DNA of 15,789 nucleotides, from NCBI GenBank assembly GCA_021442965.1, contig JABUUX010000083.1, forward strand, positions 1 through 15,789. Direction: 5' to 3'. The notes below the pieces were generated by a model. That model ran no database searches, was not told the DNA's origin, and saw nothing but the letters and a program-made list of their open reading frames with translations. The first letter of the stretch is position 1; the number at the start of each line of letters is the position of its first letter. This document shows, piece by piece, positions 7,642-14,248 of the stretch. This DNA is from Treponema sp. (GTDB taxonomy: Bacteria > Spirochaetota > Spirochaetia > Treponematales > Treponemataceae). A program made the position numbers and the translations under genes.

Positions 7642-8931
7642 ATGAATCCTTTAGCAAAATCATTAAACGACACTTTAGAAAATACTACAGCTTTTGCCAT
7701 TATGTCAGATATGGGAAAAAGAATGTATTTTCCTAACGGTATTATCGCACAGGGTGGAGAAGCTGCTGCAAATGCAACTTTCGCAAATGGAACAATCGGT
7801 ATGACAGTAATCAATAAAGTTCCTGTTATGCTCCCTTCTTACAAAAAAAATGTTCCGAATTTTACTCCGCAGGAAACTGTAGCTTACGCTAAAACAGCAG
7901 GGAATCCTGAACTCCGCAAGATGTGGAAGGAAAAACTTATTCAAAAAAATCCTTCTCTGGCAGACAAAAAATTCTCGCTTCCAATTCTGGTTCCCGGTCT
8001 TACAGCCGCTCTTTCTTATGTTTCTGATTTATTTGTAGATACAGATAAACCTCTTTTGGCACCAAATCCTTGTTGGGATAACTATGAACTTATTACATGT
8101 GCACGCCGCGGAGCAGAATTCCATCAGTTTGAATGTTTTGACGAAAAAGGTCTGAATCTTAAATCTTTGGAAGAAGCAATGCGTGCTGACGGAAAAAAAT
8201 ACGGTTCAGTTCGCGTTATTCTGAACTTTCCTCAGAATCCTTCAGGCTACAGTCCTACAAAAGATGAAGCTTGTGCCATAGTTTCCATGATTAAGAAAAT
8301 GGCAGAAGAAGGAATTAAGGTGCTCGTTCTTTCTGATGATGCTTACTTTGGATTAAATTATGAAGACAATATCGAAAGTCAGTCACTTTTTGCATATCTT
8401 GCAGATCTTCATGAAAATGTCCTGGCAATTAAAGCAGACGGTCCTACAAAGGAAGACTTTGCCTGGGGACTCCGTTCAGGATTTGTTACTTTTGCAAGTA
8501 AAGGCATGACAGACGAACAGTACGATGCACTCACAGTTAAATTTATGGGTGTTATCCGTTCTTCAGTTTCTTGTTCTTCTTCTCCGGCACAGAGTCTTGT
8601 AATGCACGCATTTAAAGATCCTGAACATGAAGATTCAAAAAAAGCAATGCGCGAAATGCTTGAAAAACGCTTTAAACTGGTTAAGAACTTTACAAGCAGC
8701 CGTGTTTCTTCTGTACTTAAACCTCTTCCTTTCAATTCAGGATATTTTATGAGTTTTAATGTAAAGGGTGTTGATGCAGAAGAACTGCGAAAAAAACTTC
8801 TGGCTGAAAGTGGAATTGGTGTTGTTTCCATTAATGCAGAAACTCTTCGCGTTGCATTCTCAAGTATCGATGAAGATAAGATTGAAAAAGTTTACACAAC
8901 TATTTATAACACTGCAGAGGCAATGAGATAG
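7642..8931 (+). CDS. PLP-dependent aminotransferase, class I/II
   Basis: A 429-aa fold-type I aminotransferase when started at the ATG at 7642. Recognisable elements: LVPGLTAAL (116-124) in the cofactor phosphate region; NFPQNPSGY (195-203), the NPTG-type motif whose Asn199 contacts PLP; SDDAYFGL (231-238), the D-x-x-Y element; DGPTK (266-270) with Lys270 the likely Schiff-base lysine; WGLRSGF (275-281); and LRVAF (402-406) with Arg403 the likely carboxylate binder. The N-terminus (NPLAKSLND to RMYFPNGII) looks conserved in shape, which supports this start over the in-frame TTG at 7603, which is the -35 element. There is no Shine-Dalgarno. The last base of its TAG stop is the first base of the next gene's GTG, so the two form one unit. 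It is probably cytosolic; its substrate cannot be read from the sequence. Confidence 0.87.
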   Translation: MNPLAKSLNDTLENTTAFAIMSDMGKRMYFPNGIIAQGGEAAANATFANGTIGMTVINKVPVMLPSYKKNVPNFTPQETVAYAKTAGNPELRKMWKEKLIQKNPSLADKKFSLPILVPGLTAALSYVSDLFVDTDKPLLAPNPCWDNYELITCARRGAEFHQFECFDEKGLNLKSLEEAMRADGKKYGSVRVILNFPQNPSGYSPTKDEACAIVSMIKKMAEEGIKVLVLSDDAYFGLNYEDNIESQSLFAYLADLHENVLAIKADGPTKEDFAWGLRSGFVTFASKGMTDEQYDALTVKFMGVIRSSVSCSSSPAQSLVMHAFKDPEHEDSKKAMREMLEKRFKLVKNFTSSRVSSVLKPLPFNSGYFMSFNVKGVDAEELRKKLLAESGIGVVSINAETLRVAFSSIDEDKIEKVYTTIYNTAEAMR

Positions 8932-10184
8932 TGAAAAAGATTCTTGGTGTACTGTTATCTGTACTTTTATTTTTATGTTTTACGTCATGTTCTAAAAGAA
9001 CAGATAACCGTACTGTAGTCTGGGCATCTTCTCCGGAGTTTGCCCAGTACATTGAACTTTTTAACAGTACACATCCAGACAATCAGGTAATTCTTGTTTA
9101 TAAAGAAAACCCTGCAGATTCTATTCCACCTGCCCGTGATGAAGCCGTTCCAGATATTATTGTGGGACCTTTCCTTCGTTCTGACCGTACTTGGAAAGAT
9201 TTCAGATCTTTAGATTATCTTTTTGACCGCCAGATTCTTTCTTCGGATGATTTTTATCCGCAGCTGATTGATGCAGGCCGCCAGCTTTACAATCAGTATC
9301 TTTTGCCTGTAAGTTTTAATATTCCTTGCGTCATGTTTGCTTCAGAAAATCGGGGACTTATTACAAATAACTACACACTTTCTTTGGAGCAGATAAGAAA
9401 TATATCTTCAAATTTTAATCAGAAAAACAAGAACGGTGCCTTTACCAAAATGGGTTTTACTCCACTTTCTTATCAGGGGTTTCCGTATTTAGTTTCCAAA
9501 CTTTATGGTACAGGTTTTCATCAGGAAAAGGGAATTGTAGTTTACAGTTATCCTTCCCTTAAAAAAACTGTGGAATATCTTCGCGACTGGTCTGTAACAG
9601 AAAATGAATCTGTTCAGGTGGAAGATGATTTTGCCTACAAATATCTGTTTATGCCGGATTATCGCCAGGTAACAAGCGGACGCTGTCTTTTTTCATATAC
9701 AACAAGTGATGAGCTTTTCCGTTATATGAATGACGAAAGTGAAGAAATTGATTACCGCTGGATTTATCAGGGAGATTCCATACCTATGGAAGATTCCTTT
9801 GTGATGATGGGCATTTACAAAAAATCAGAAAATATACCCGGAGCTACAGAATTTATTTCATGGTTTCTTCAGTCAGAAAGTCAGCGTGAAATGCTGGAAA
9901 GAAAAGCCCGTGCAAATCTTGATACAGATAAGTTTGGTATTGCAGGAGGTTTTTCTGCAGTGCGAAATGTGAACGAACATATTCTGCCACTTTATTATAA
10001 AAGACTCCTTTCAAATCTTCCGCCGTCACAGATGATTTCTGTTCCAGAAAAGTTACCTGCCAAATGGGAAAGCTATTTGGAGATTGTTGTTGAACCTTAC
10101 ATAAAAGACGCGGCTCATTCACAGGTAATGCCCGAGATGGCGCCTTACATTAAAGAATGGGAAAAGCAGGCGCTGAATAATTAG
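8931..10184 (+). CDS. Extracellular solute-binding lipoprotein
   Basis: A 417-aa protein starting with GTG, with a lipoprotein signal (LLFLCFTSC, acylated Cys20) and a body like family 1 solute-binding proteins of ABC importers: an early WASSPEFAQYIELFNSTHP segment (31-49), PDIIVGP (74-80), and a C-terminal region with AGGFSAVR. It should be anchored on the periplasmic face of a membrane and bind a small molecule, possibly a sugar. No permease or ATPase gene is nearby, so it is either an orphan binding protein or uses a transporter encoded elsewhere. Its GTG shares a base with the aminotransferase TAG; GAGG lies about 10 nt before the start. Its stop overlaps the stop of the convergent prmC gene by 4 bp. 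The substrate is unknown. Confidence 0.8.
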   Translation: MKKILGVLLSVLLFLCFTSCSKRTDNRTVVWASSPEFAQYIELFNSTHPDNQVILVYKENPADSIPPARDEAVPDIIVGPFLRSDRTWKDFRSLDYLFDRQILSSDDFYPQLIDAGRQLYNQYLLPVSFNIPCVMFASENRGLITNNYTLSLEQIRNISSNFNQKNKNGAFTKMGFTPLSYQGFPYLVSKLYGTGFHQEKGIVVYSYPSLKKTVEYLRDWSVTENESVQVEDDFAYKYLFMPDYRQVTSGRCLFSYTTSDELFRYMNDESEEIDYRWIYQGDSIPMEDSFVMMGIYKKSENIPGATEFISWFLQSESQREMLERKARANLDTDKFGIAGGFSAVRNVNEHILPLYYKRLLSNLPPSQMISVPEKLPAKWESYLEIVVEPYIKDAAHSQVMPEMAPYIKEWEKQALNN

Positions 10185-10194
10185 CAGCTGCCTG
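10167..10194. terminator. Possible bidirectional terminator hairpin at convergent stops
   Basis: CAGGCGCTG (10167-10175) pairs with CAGCTGCCTG (10185-10194) in a 9-bp GC-rich stem with one bulged T at 10189 and a 9-nt loop. The loop holds most of the overlapping stop codons of the two convergent genes. On the minus strand the hairpin is followed by CTTTTCCC, a short U run, so it could terminate the argR-prmC transcript. On the plus strand there is no U tract, so function there is doubtful. Confidence 0.4.
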
Positions 10195-11074
10195 TGGTAA
10201 CTCTAAGCTGTCCTTCTAAATCTTTAATAATCCTTACATTTTTGAAGCCACATTTTTCTGCAATTTCTGCGGATTTTACAGCATTGTACTCACCGGTTTC
10301 CATAAAAAAAACACCTTCAGGGGTCAGATGATTTTTTATTTGGGGAATAAGATGGCGGATAATGCCAAGTCCGTCCTGTTCTGTTATATCAGACCCGAAA
10401 GGAGAAATATCTCCGTCTAAAGCAAGACGGGGTTCATTTCTTCCGTCCGTTAAAAGTTCATCTACCAGTTTTGAAGGTATGTAAGGCGGATTTGTAAGAA
10501 TAAAATCAAAACTTTCATTTATGTTAGAAAAAAGATTTGTAGACACAAAAGAAAAGTGATGCAAAAAGTCTCCCGCAAGTTTTTGGGCGTTGTACTTTGC
10601 AATTTCTAAAGCATCTTCACTTATGTCTGCAAATGTAATAAAGGGAAGATTTTTTTCTTCAATGCCTGAATTTTTTAGAGCTAAAAACACCGAAAGTCCT
10701 ATGCAGCCGCTTCCAGTACACATATCACAGATTTTACATTGGGATTTTTCTTTAATTTCTTTAATGGCATTTTCTACAAGAATTTCTGTGTCTGGTTTTG
10801 GAATTAGTACTTTTTGGGTAACATAAAAATCGTATCCAAAAAATTCTTTGTGATTTGTAAGATATGCTATGGGAAGTCCGGTTTTTCGCTTGTCTAGTGC
10901 CTGCAGAATCCACTCTTCTTCCTCTTTTGAAACATTATCATTTGCGTGAAGAAGGAGCCATGTTCTGGTACAGTTTAGTTTGTGCTGCATAAGACAAGAA
11001 GTGTCCAGTTCTGCACTTGGTGAAAAATTTTTCAGTTCTGATATTCCGTGATTTTTCAGTTCCCGTACTGTCAT
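10181..11074 (-). CDS. prmC: Release factor glutamine methyltransferase PrmC (HemK)
   Basis: A 297-aa SAM-dependent N5-glutamine methyltransferase of normal length. PrmC methylates the GGQ glutamine of peptide release factors RF1 and RF2 in the cytosol. Visible elements: an N-terminal helical substrate-binding domain (about 1-85); LIPKPDTE (90-97), the family's IPRPDTE motif with Lys for Arg; SAM motif I DMCTGSGCIG (117-126); FADIS (148-152) at the acidic ribose-binding position; the catalytic NPPY (195-198) preceded by FILT; and EPRLALDG (214-221). It is third in the argR operon, starting one base after the stop of the threonine synthase-like gene with no Shine-Dalgarno, so it probably relies on reinitiation. 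Its 3' end overlaps the convergent lipoprotein gene by 4 bp. Confidence 0.93.
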   Translation of the reverse strand: MTVRELKNHGISELKNFSPSAELDTSCLMQHKLNCTRTWLLLHANDNVSKEEEEWILQALDKRKTGLPIAYLTNHKEFFGYDFYVTQKVLIPKPDTEILVENAIKEIKEKSQCKICDMCTGSGCIGLSVFLALKNSGIEEKNLPFITFADISEDALEIAKYNAQKLAGDFLHHFSFVSTNLFSNINESFDFILTNPPYIPSKLVDELLTDGRNEPRLALDGDISPFGSDITEQDGLGIIRHLIPQIKNHLTPEGVFFMETGEYNAVKSAEIAEKCGFKNVRIIKDLEGQLRVTTGSC

Positions 11075-11075
11075 C

Positions 11076-12386
11076 TTAAGCGTTCAGTGATTTTATTATG
11101 TTCTTGATTTCTTCTGCAGTAGATACACAAGGTCTTTCTAAAAAGAACGGAGTTTGAGCTTCTTTTACGTTATCTTTAATTTCAGGAGCTTCGCCTACAG
11201 TGTGACGGCAGTAACTTTGAGAAAGTGCCGGATCGTCACGGGCAATGAGGACGCAGGCTCCTTCATCTTCAAAAACTTCATCCTGCCGGTTTTTAAGTGC
11301 GGCATAGGCACGTGATGTATGCCGGTCTGCAAATATTCCATATTTTATAAAAAGTTCTTTTGTGGCTTTGTCGGTGTCTTCATTTGTAATAGTTGAAGGA
11401 AAAACAAAATTTCTGAGCATAAGAGAATTTGCAGAAAAAATTTCTTCCAGACGTTCAATATTCGAAGGGTCAGACGGGTCTGCTTTATTGCGGCGTTCCA
11501 AAGAAACAAAAGAATCCAGAAGAAGAGGGTTCCCTTTTGCATCTGTTGTAAGTGCTCCGGTAGAAGGAACAATAAAACCGCCAAGTGGAAGAGCAAAACG
11601 CCAGCTGTAAAGTCCTGCTACAAGGTTGGAATAATTACCCGGAGCCAGGGCGTAGTAAATATCGCTGTGAACTTTGTTTTTAATTCTGGAAAAAGCAAAC
11701 GGGTAGAAGAAAACCTGTCCTAAAAGACGGCAGAAGTTTGCAGTATTTGCCACAGTCAGATTATATTTTTCTGAAAATTCAGTATCTGCAAAAACCTGTC
11801 GTATTAAAGATTTTGCAACTTCAGGTGAACATTCGGTTTCCAGGGGGTAAATGTTTCCTCCGTTCCAAATAAGGTCTTCATCTTTAAGACCTCTGTATTC
11901 ACCTTTTTTGCAAAGAAGAACGGCTTTTATGTTTTTCTTTCCCTTAAGTGTTTTGGAAAGAATGGCTCCCAGTTCTCCGTTTGTATAATCCAAAAAAACA
12001 GCATTACCGCCTTTCATTGTGAGCATAGTTTCAAGGCATGAACAGAGATAAGATACTCCGTAATCTCTGTGACAGCCTGTAAAGCCATGAAAAAGTTCCA
12101 GCATAAAAAGATTATCATCCAGCTGCTTAAGAACAGGTTCATGAGGGAATGCTTCTGTAGAGATTTTTTCACAGATAATTGGACTGAATTCTTCATTTAT
12201 AAAAGCAGAGGTAAGTGTTCCCGCAATAGACTGAAAGGAAGTATTTTCATCTGTGTACATAATCCAGCGGCGAAGATCCTGAAGCGTGGAAGGAACATAA
12301 AGTCCGCCGTCTTTTGGAATACAGTTAATTACTCCTTTAGAAAAAGAAACTTTTCCTTCTTTGTTTCGTGTACTGGTTAATATCAT
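11076..12386 (-). CDS. Threonine synthase (ThrC)-like protein, likely inactive
   Basis: A 436-aa homologue of threonine synthase, which converts O-phosphohomoserine to threonine with PLP. Family landmarks are kept: N-terminal GLYVP (28-32), LELFHG (96-101), ANTANFCRLLGQVFFYPFAF (213-232, matching the family ANSINWxRLxPQ region), APGNYSNLVAG (248-258, matching PTGNFGN), DPSNIERL (306-313, matching SNFERL) and ADRHTSRAYAAL (353-364, matching DPHTAxxxxA). Key residues are not kept: the PLP lysine of the usual HGPTxAFKD is Arg107 (HGFTGCHRD), the substrate-binding SGDTG appears as TNGELG (135-140), and the glycine-rich loop has APGNYSN. It therefore probably cannot form the internal aldimine. It lies between argR (3-bp gap) and prmC (1-bp gap), with AGGTG 9 nt before the start. 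The reading frame is open, so it is not a decayed pseudogene; its function is unknown. Confidence 0.8.
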   Translation of the reverse strand: MILTSTRNKEGKVSFSKGVINCIPKDGGLYVPSTLQDLRRWIMYTDENTSFQSIAGTLTSAFINEEFSPIICEKISTEAFPHEPVLKQLDDNLFMLELFHGFTGCHRDYGVSYLCSCLETMLTMKGGNAVFLDYTNGELGAILSKTLKGKKNIKAVLLCKKGEYRGLKDEDLIWNGGNIYPLETECSPEVAKSLIRQVFADTEFSEKYNLTVANTANFCRLLGQVFFYPFAFSRIKNKVHSDIYYALAPGNYSNLVAGLYSWRFALPLGGFIVPSTGALTTDAKGNPLLLDSFVSLERRNKADPSDPSNIERLEEIFSANSLMLRNFVFPSTITNEDTDKATKELFIKYGIFADRHTSRAYAALKNRQDEVFEDEGACVLIARDDPALSQSYCRHTVGEAPEIKDNVKEAQTPFFLERPCVSTAEEIKNIIKSLNA

Positions 12387-12389
12387 AGG

Positions 12390-12863
12390 TTAAAGCACCT
12401 CAACTCCCGGAATACGCTTTTTAATGGACGAAGTGAACTGAGCCTTAGTTACACCTTCCTTCAGAACGGCAAACATTGTATTGTCACCTGCAACAGTTCC
12501 AAGAATTTCAGGGATATCCAGATTGTCTATGGCGTTACAAACAGTGTTGGCATGACCCTGAAAAGTTTTGATTACAACCATGTTCCCGCTTGTTTCTATG
12601 CTTAGGTATCCGCGTAAAAAATCCTGAATATAAATTTGGGAAGATTCAGCAGATGAGGAATCTGAGTTTAATGAATAGATGTAATTACCTAATCCGTCAG
12701 GAATTTTTACAACCTGAAGAAAACGGAGGTCACGCGAAAGAGTTGCCTGTGTGACTTCAAAATTTTCTTTTTGCAAAAGGTCTGAAAGTTCATCCTGATT
12801 CTGGATTTTGTTGTTTTTTATGAGCTGTCTTATGGCAGACAAGCGTTCATCTTTACCTTTCAT
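12390..12863 (-). CDS. argR: Arginine repressor ArgR
   Basis: A 157-aa transcription factor of normal ArgR length. The N-terminal winged helix (about 1-70) has TQATLSRDLRFL (38-49), the family recognition-helix signature. A linker (about 68-76) joins it to the C-terminal oligomerisation and arginine-binding domain (about 80-157) with NMVVIKTFQGHANTV and GTVAGDNTMFAV. The family consensus of the latter is GTIAGDDTI, so the second Asp is Asn here; whether this changes arginine sensing is unknown. ArgR hexamers bind ARG boxes with arginine as corepressor. It heads a three-gene operon, has no Shine-Dalgarno, and is 31 bp from the divergent lptC. An ARG-box-like site in that gap suggests autoregulation. 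Confidence 0.92.
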   Translation of the reverse strand: MKGKDERLSAIRQLIKNNKIQNQDELSDLLQKENFEVTQATLSRDLRFLQVVKIPDGLGNYIYSLNSDSSSAESSQIYIQDFLRGYLSIETSGNMVVIKTFQGHANTVCNAIDNLDIPEILGTVAGDNTMFAVLKEGVTKAQFTSSIKKRIPGVEVL

Positions 12864-12887
12864 ATGTGTGTAATTTTATTGTATAAT
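12858..12887 (+). promoter_or_regulatory. Promoter of the lptCAB operon
   Basis: A perfect -10 TATAAT (12882-12887) lies only 7 nt before the lptC ATG, so the transcript should begin at or next to the start codon. The only -35 candidate is a weak TTTCAT (12858-12863) with an 18-bp spacer, which overlaps the argR start codon. The -10 also overlaps possible minus-strand -10 sequences for argR (TATACA 12880-12885, or TACAAT 12878-12883), so the divergent promoters may compete. Confidence 0.55.
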
Positions 12888-12895
12888 TATTTTAA
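12878..12895. promoter_or_regulatory. Candidate ARG box between argR and lptC
   Basis: The 18 bp fit the enterobacterial ARG-box pattern WNTGAATWWWWATTCANW except at three positions: the left half reads TGTAT and the right half ATTTT. It covers the lptC -10 and start and the likely argR promoter. A second box at the usual 21-bp offset was not found. High AT content makes chance matches likely; the adjacent argR gene is the main support. Confidence 0.35.
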
Positions 12896-13446
12896 TGAAA
12901 AGATGTGTTGTTTCTTCTATTCTGATTTCAATTTTTCTCTGTTCCTGTTCATTGAAGTATAGTGAAGGTTACAATGTGGAAGATTCAGTACCTGAGTTTT
13001 CATTTTCAGACACATCTTTTACCCGCTATGAGAATAAAGAAAAGAAACTGTTAATGACTGCTTCTAAACTGGAACAATATAAAGACGGATATTCTATGTA
13101 TGGGAAAGATGTTTCTTTTACAGTGATGGAAGATAACGAAGTGGCTACCGAAGGCTTTTGTTCATACCTTGGACTTAATTCAAAGGCTGAAATTTACGAA
13201 CTTTTTGATAACATCAGCATTACAAATAAAAAACAAAATATGAAAGTTACCGGAAAGAAATTCAAGTGGAACGGAAAAACCGAGCAGCTTATTTCAGGAC
13301 GGAATGATACAGTGATGATTGAAAAAGACGGGATGACTATTCACGGAAGCGGATTTTCTGCCAGTGGGGTAAGTAACTCCTTTGCTTTTACTTCAATCGT
13401 TACGGGAACAATAGAAACAAAAGATGATGAAGCTTCGAATGAATAA
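12895..13446 (+). CDS. lptC: LptC-like lipid-export protein (lipoprotein)
   Basis: A 183-aa protein with N-terminal signal MKRCVVSSILISIFLCSC; the lipobox-like LCSC suggests acylation at Cys18, whereas E. coli LptC keeps an uncleaved membrane helix. The rest is beta-rich, as in the LptC/YrbK jellyroll, with the typical order of an early TASKLEQYKDG segment, KKFKWNGKTEQLIS (119-132), then a VMIEKDGMTIHGSG strand pair and FTSIVTGTIET near the end. LptC links the inner-membrane LptBFG transporter to periplasmic LptA. Assignment is strengthened by the lptA and lptB genes directly downstream, overlapping in frame order. The start gives a complete signal peptide, has no Shine-Dalgarno, and lies 7 nt from a perfect -10. 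Confidence 0.82.
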   Translation: MKRCVVSSILISIFLCSCSLKYSEGYNVEDSVPEFSFSDTSFTRYENKEKKLLMTASKLEQYKDGYSMYGKDVSFTVMEDNEVATEGFCSYLGLNSKAEIYELFDNISITNKKQNMKVTGKKFKWNGKTEQLISGRNDTVMIEKDGMTIHGSGFSASGVSNSFAFTSIVTGTIETKDDEASNE

Positions 13447-14248
13447 AAAGATTTTTACTTTTATCTGTATTTGGATTTGTGCTCAAGTTTTTATCTTTGC
13501 AGAAAAGATAACTTTTTCGGCAGACAGTATGATCGGGTCTGCAAAAAATGATAATTCTACAACCGTACTGGAAGGGGATGCATATATACTTACAGAGAGC
13601 ATGGAGATTTCTGGAGACAAGATTGAACTTTCAGGGGAAGACTACCGCTTAATAAAAGCCGAAGGAAATATTAAGGGAAAGAATTTTGATTCCGGTCTTG
13701 AGTTTACCTGCGGCAGTTTGGAGTATGACAGAAAGACAAAAATTGCTGTTTTAAAAATCGGTGTAAATCTGGAAGATACAGAAAACGCCGTAAAAGCCAG
13801 TGCACAAATTATAGAGTATAATTCTGAAACCGATATTGCTACTCTTCAGATTGATGTGGATTTAAAACAGAAAGATAATATTTGTACAGCAGCCTATGCG
13901 GTATATCACAAAAAAAATCAGATGCTGAATCTTTCTGGAAATGCCCAGATAAAACAGAAAGAGGATATATTCCGTGCACAGCATATCACTCTGGATATGA
14001 ATACAGAAGAAATAACACTGGATGGACGTGTTAAGGGAACTGTTTCAGAAAAATCAGAGCCTGCAGGTGAAAAAGCCCTAGAAGGTGAAACACAAGAAAA
14101 TAAAGATGACAGTATATTGGTTGAAGCTGTGCAGGAAGCAAAGCCTGAAGCCGGAAGTGAACCTTTAAATTCAGAAAGTGATAATAGTAATGTAAAACTT
14201 GAAAGCCTGAATTCTGAAGGCACAAAAAATGGAGAAAAAAATGAGTGA
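13439..14248 (+). CDS. lptA: LptA/OstA-like periplasmic lipid-transport protein
   Basis: A 269-aa protein from the ATG at 13439, which gives a compact signal peptide (MNKKIFTF to FIFAE, about 1-21) and an 8-nt overlap with lptC; in-frame ATGs at 13424 and 13427 would add a few residues. Residues about 23-200 form a series of short beta repeats of the OstA/LptA type (KITFSADSM, then TVLEGDAYI, ISGDKIELSG, RLIKAEGNI, and a second round ending ITLDGRVKGTV). LptA polymerises as a periplasmic bridge for lipopolysaccharide or similar lipids between LptC and LptD. The last 70 residues (about 201-269) are an acidic, Glu/Ser/Asn-rich tail not found in E. coli LptA, which is about 185 aa. The tail overlaps the lptB start. 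No clear Shine-Dalgarno is seen, so translation is probably coupled. Confidence 0.83.
   Translation: MNKKIFTFICIWICAQVFIFAEKITFSADSMIGSAKNDNSTTVLEGDAYILTESMEISGDKIELSGEDYRLIKAEGNIKGKNFDSGLEFTCGSLEYDRKTKIAVLKIGVNLEDTENAVKASAQIIEYNSETDIATLQIDVDLKQKDNICTAAYAVYHKKNQMLNLSGNAQIKQKEDIFRAQHITLDMNTEEITLDGRVKGTVSEKSEPAGEKALEGETQENKDDSILVEAVQEAKPEAGSEPLNSESDNSNVKLESLNSEGTKNGEKNE

Noticed and set aside
8409..8831. 140-codon open frame on the minus strand inside the aminotransferase gene
   Set aside because: It lies wholly within a well-supported gene, has Ser-rich low-information sequence and no recognisable domain or start signal.
12867..12884. Second ARG box beside the candidate at 12878
   Set aside because: It overlaps the first and is not at the usual 21-bp offset; too many mismatches in the conserved TG and CA positions.
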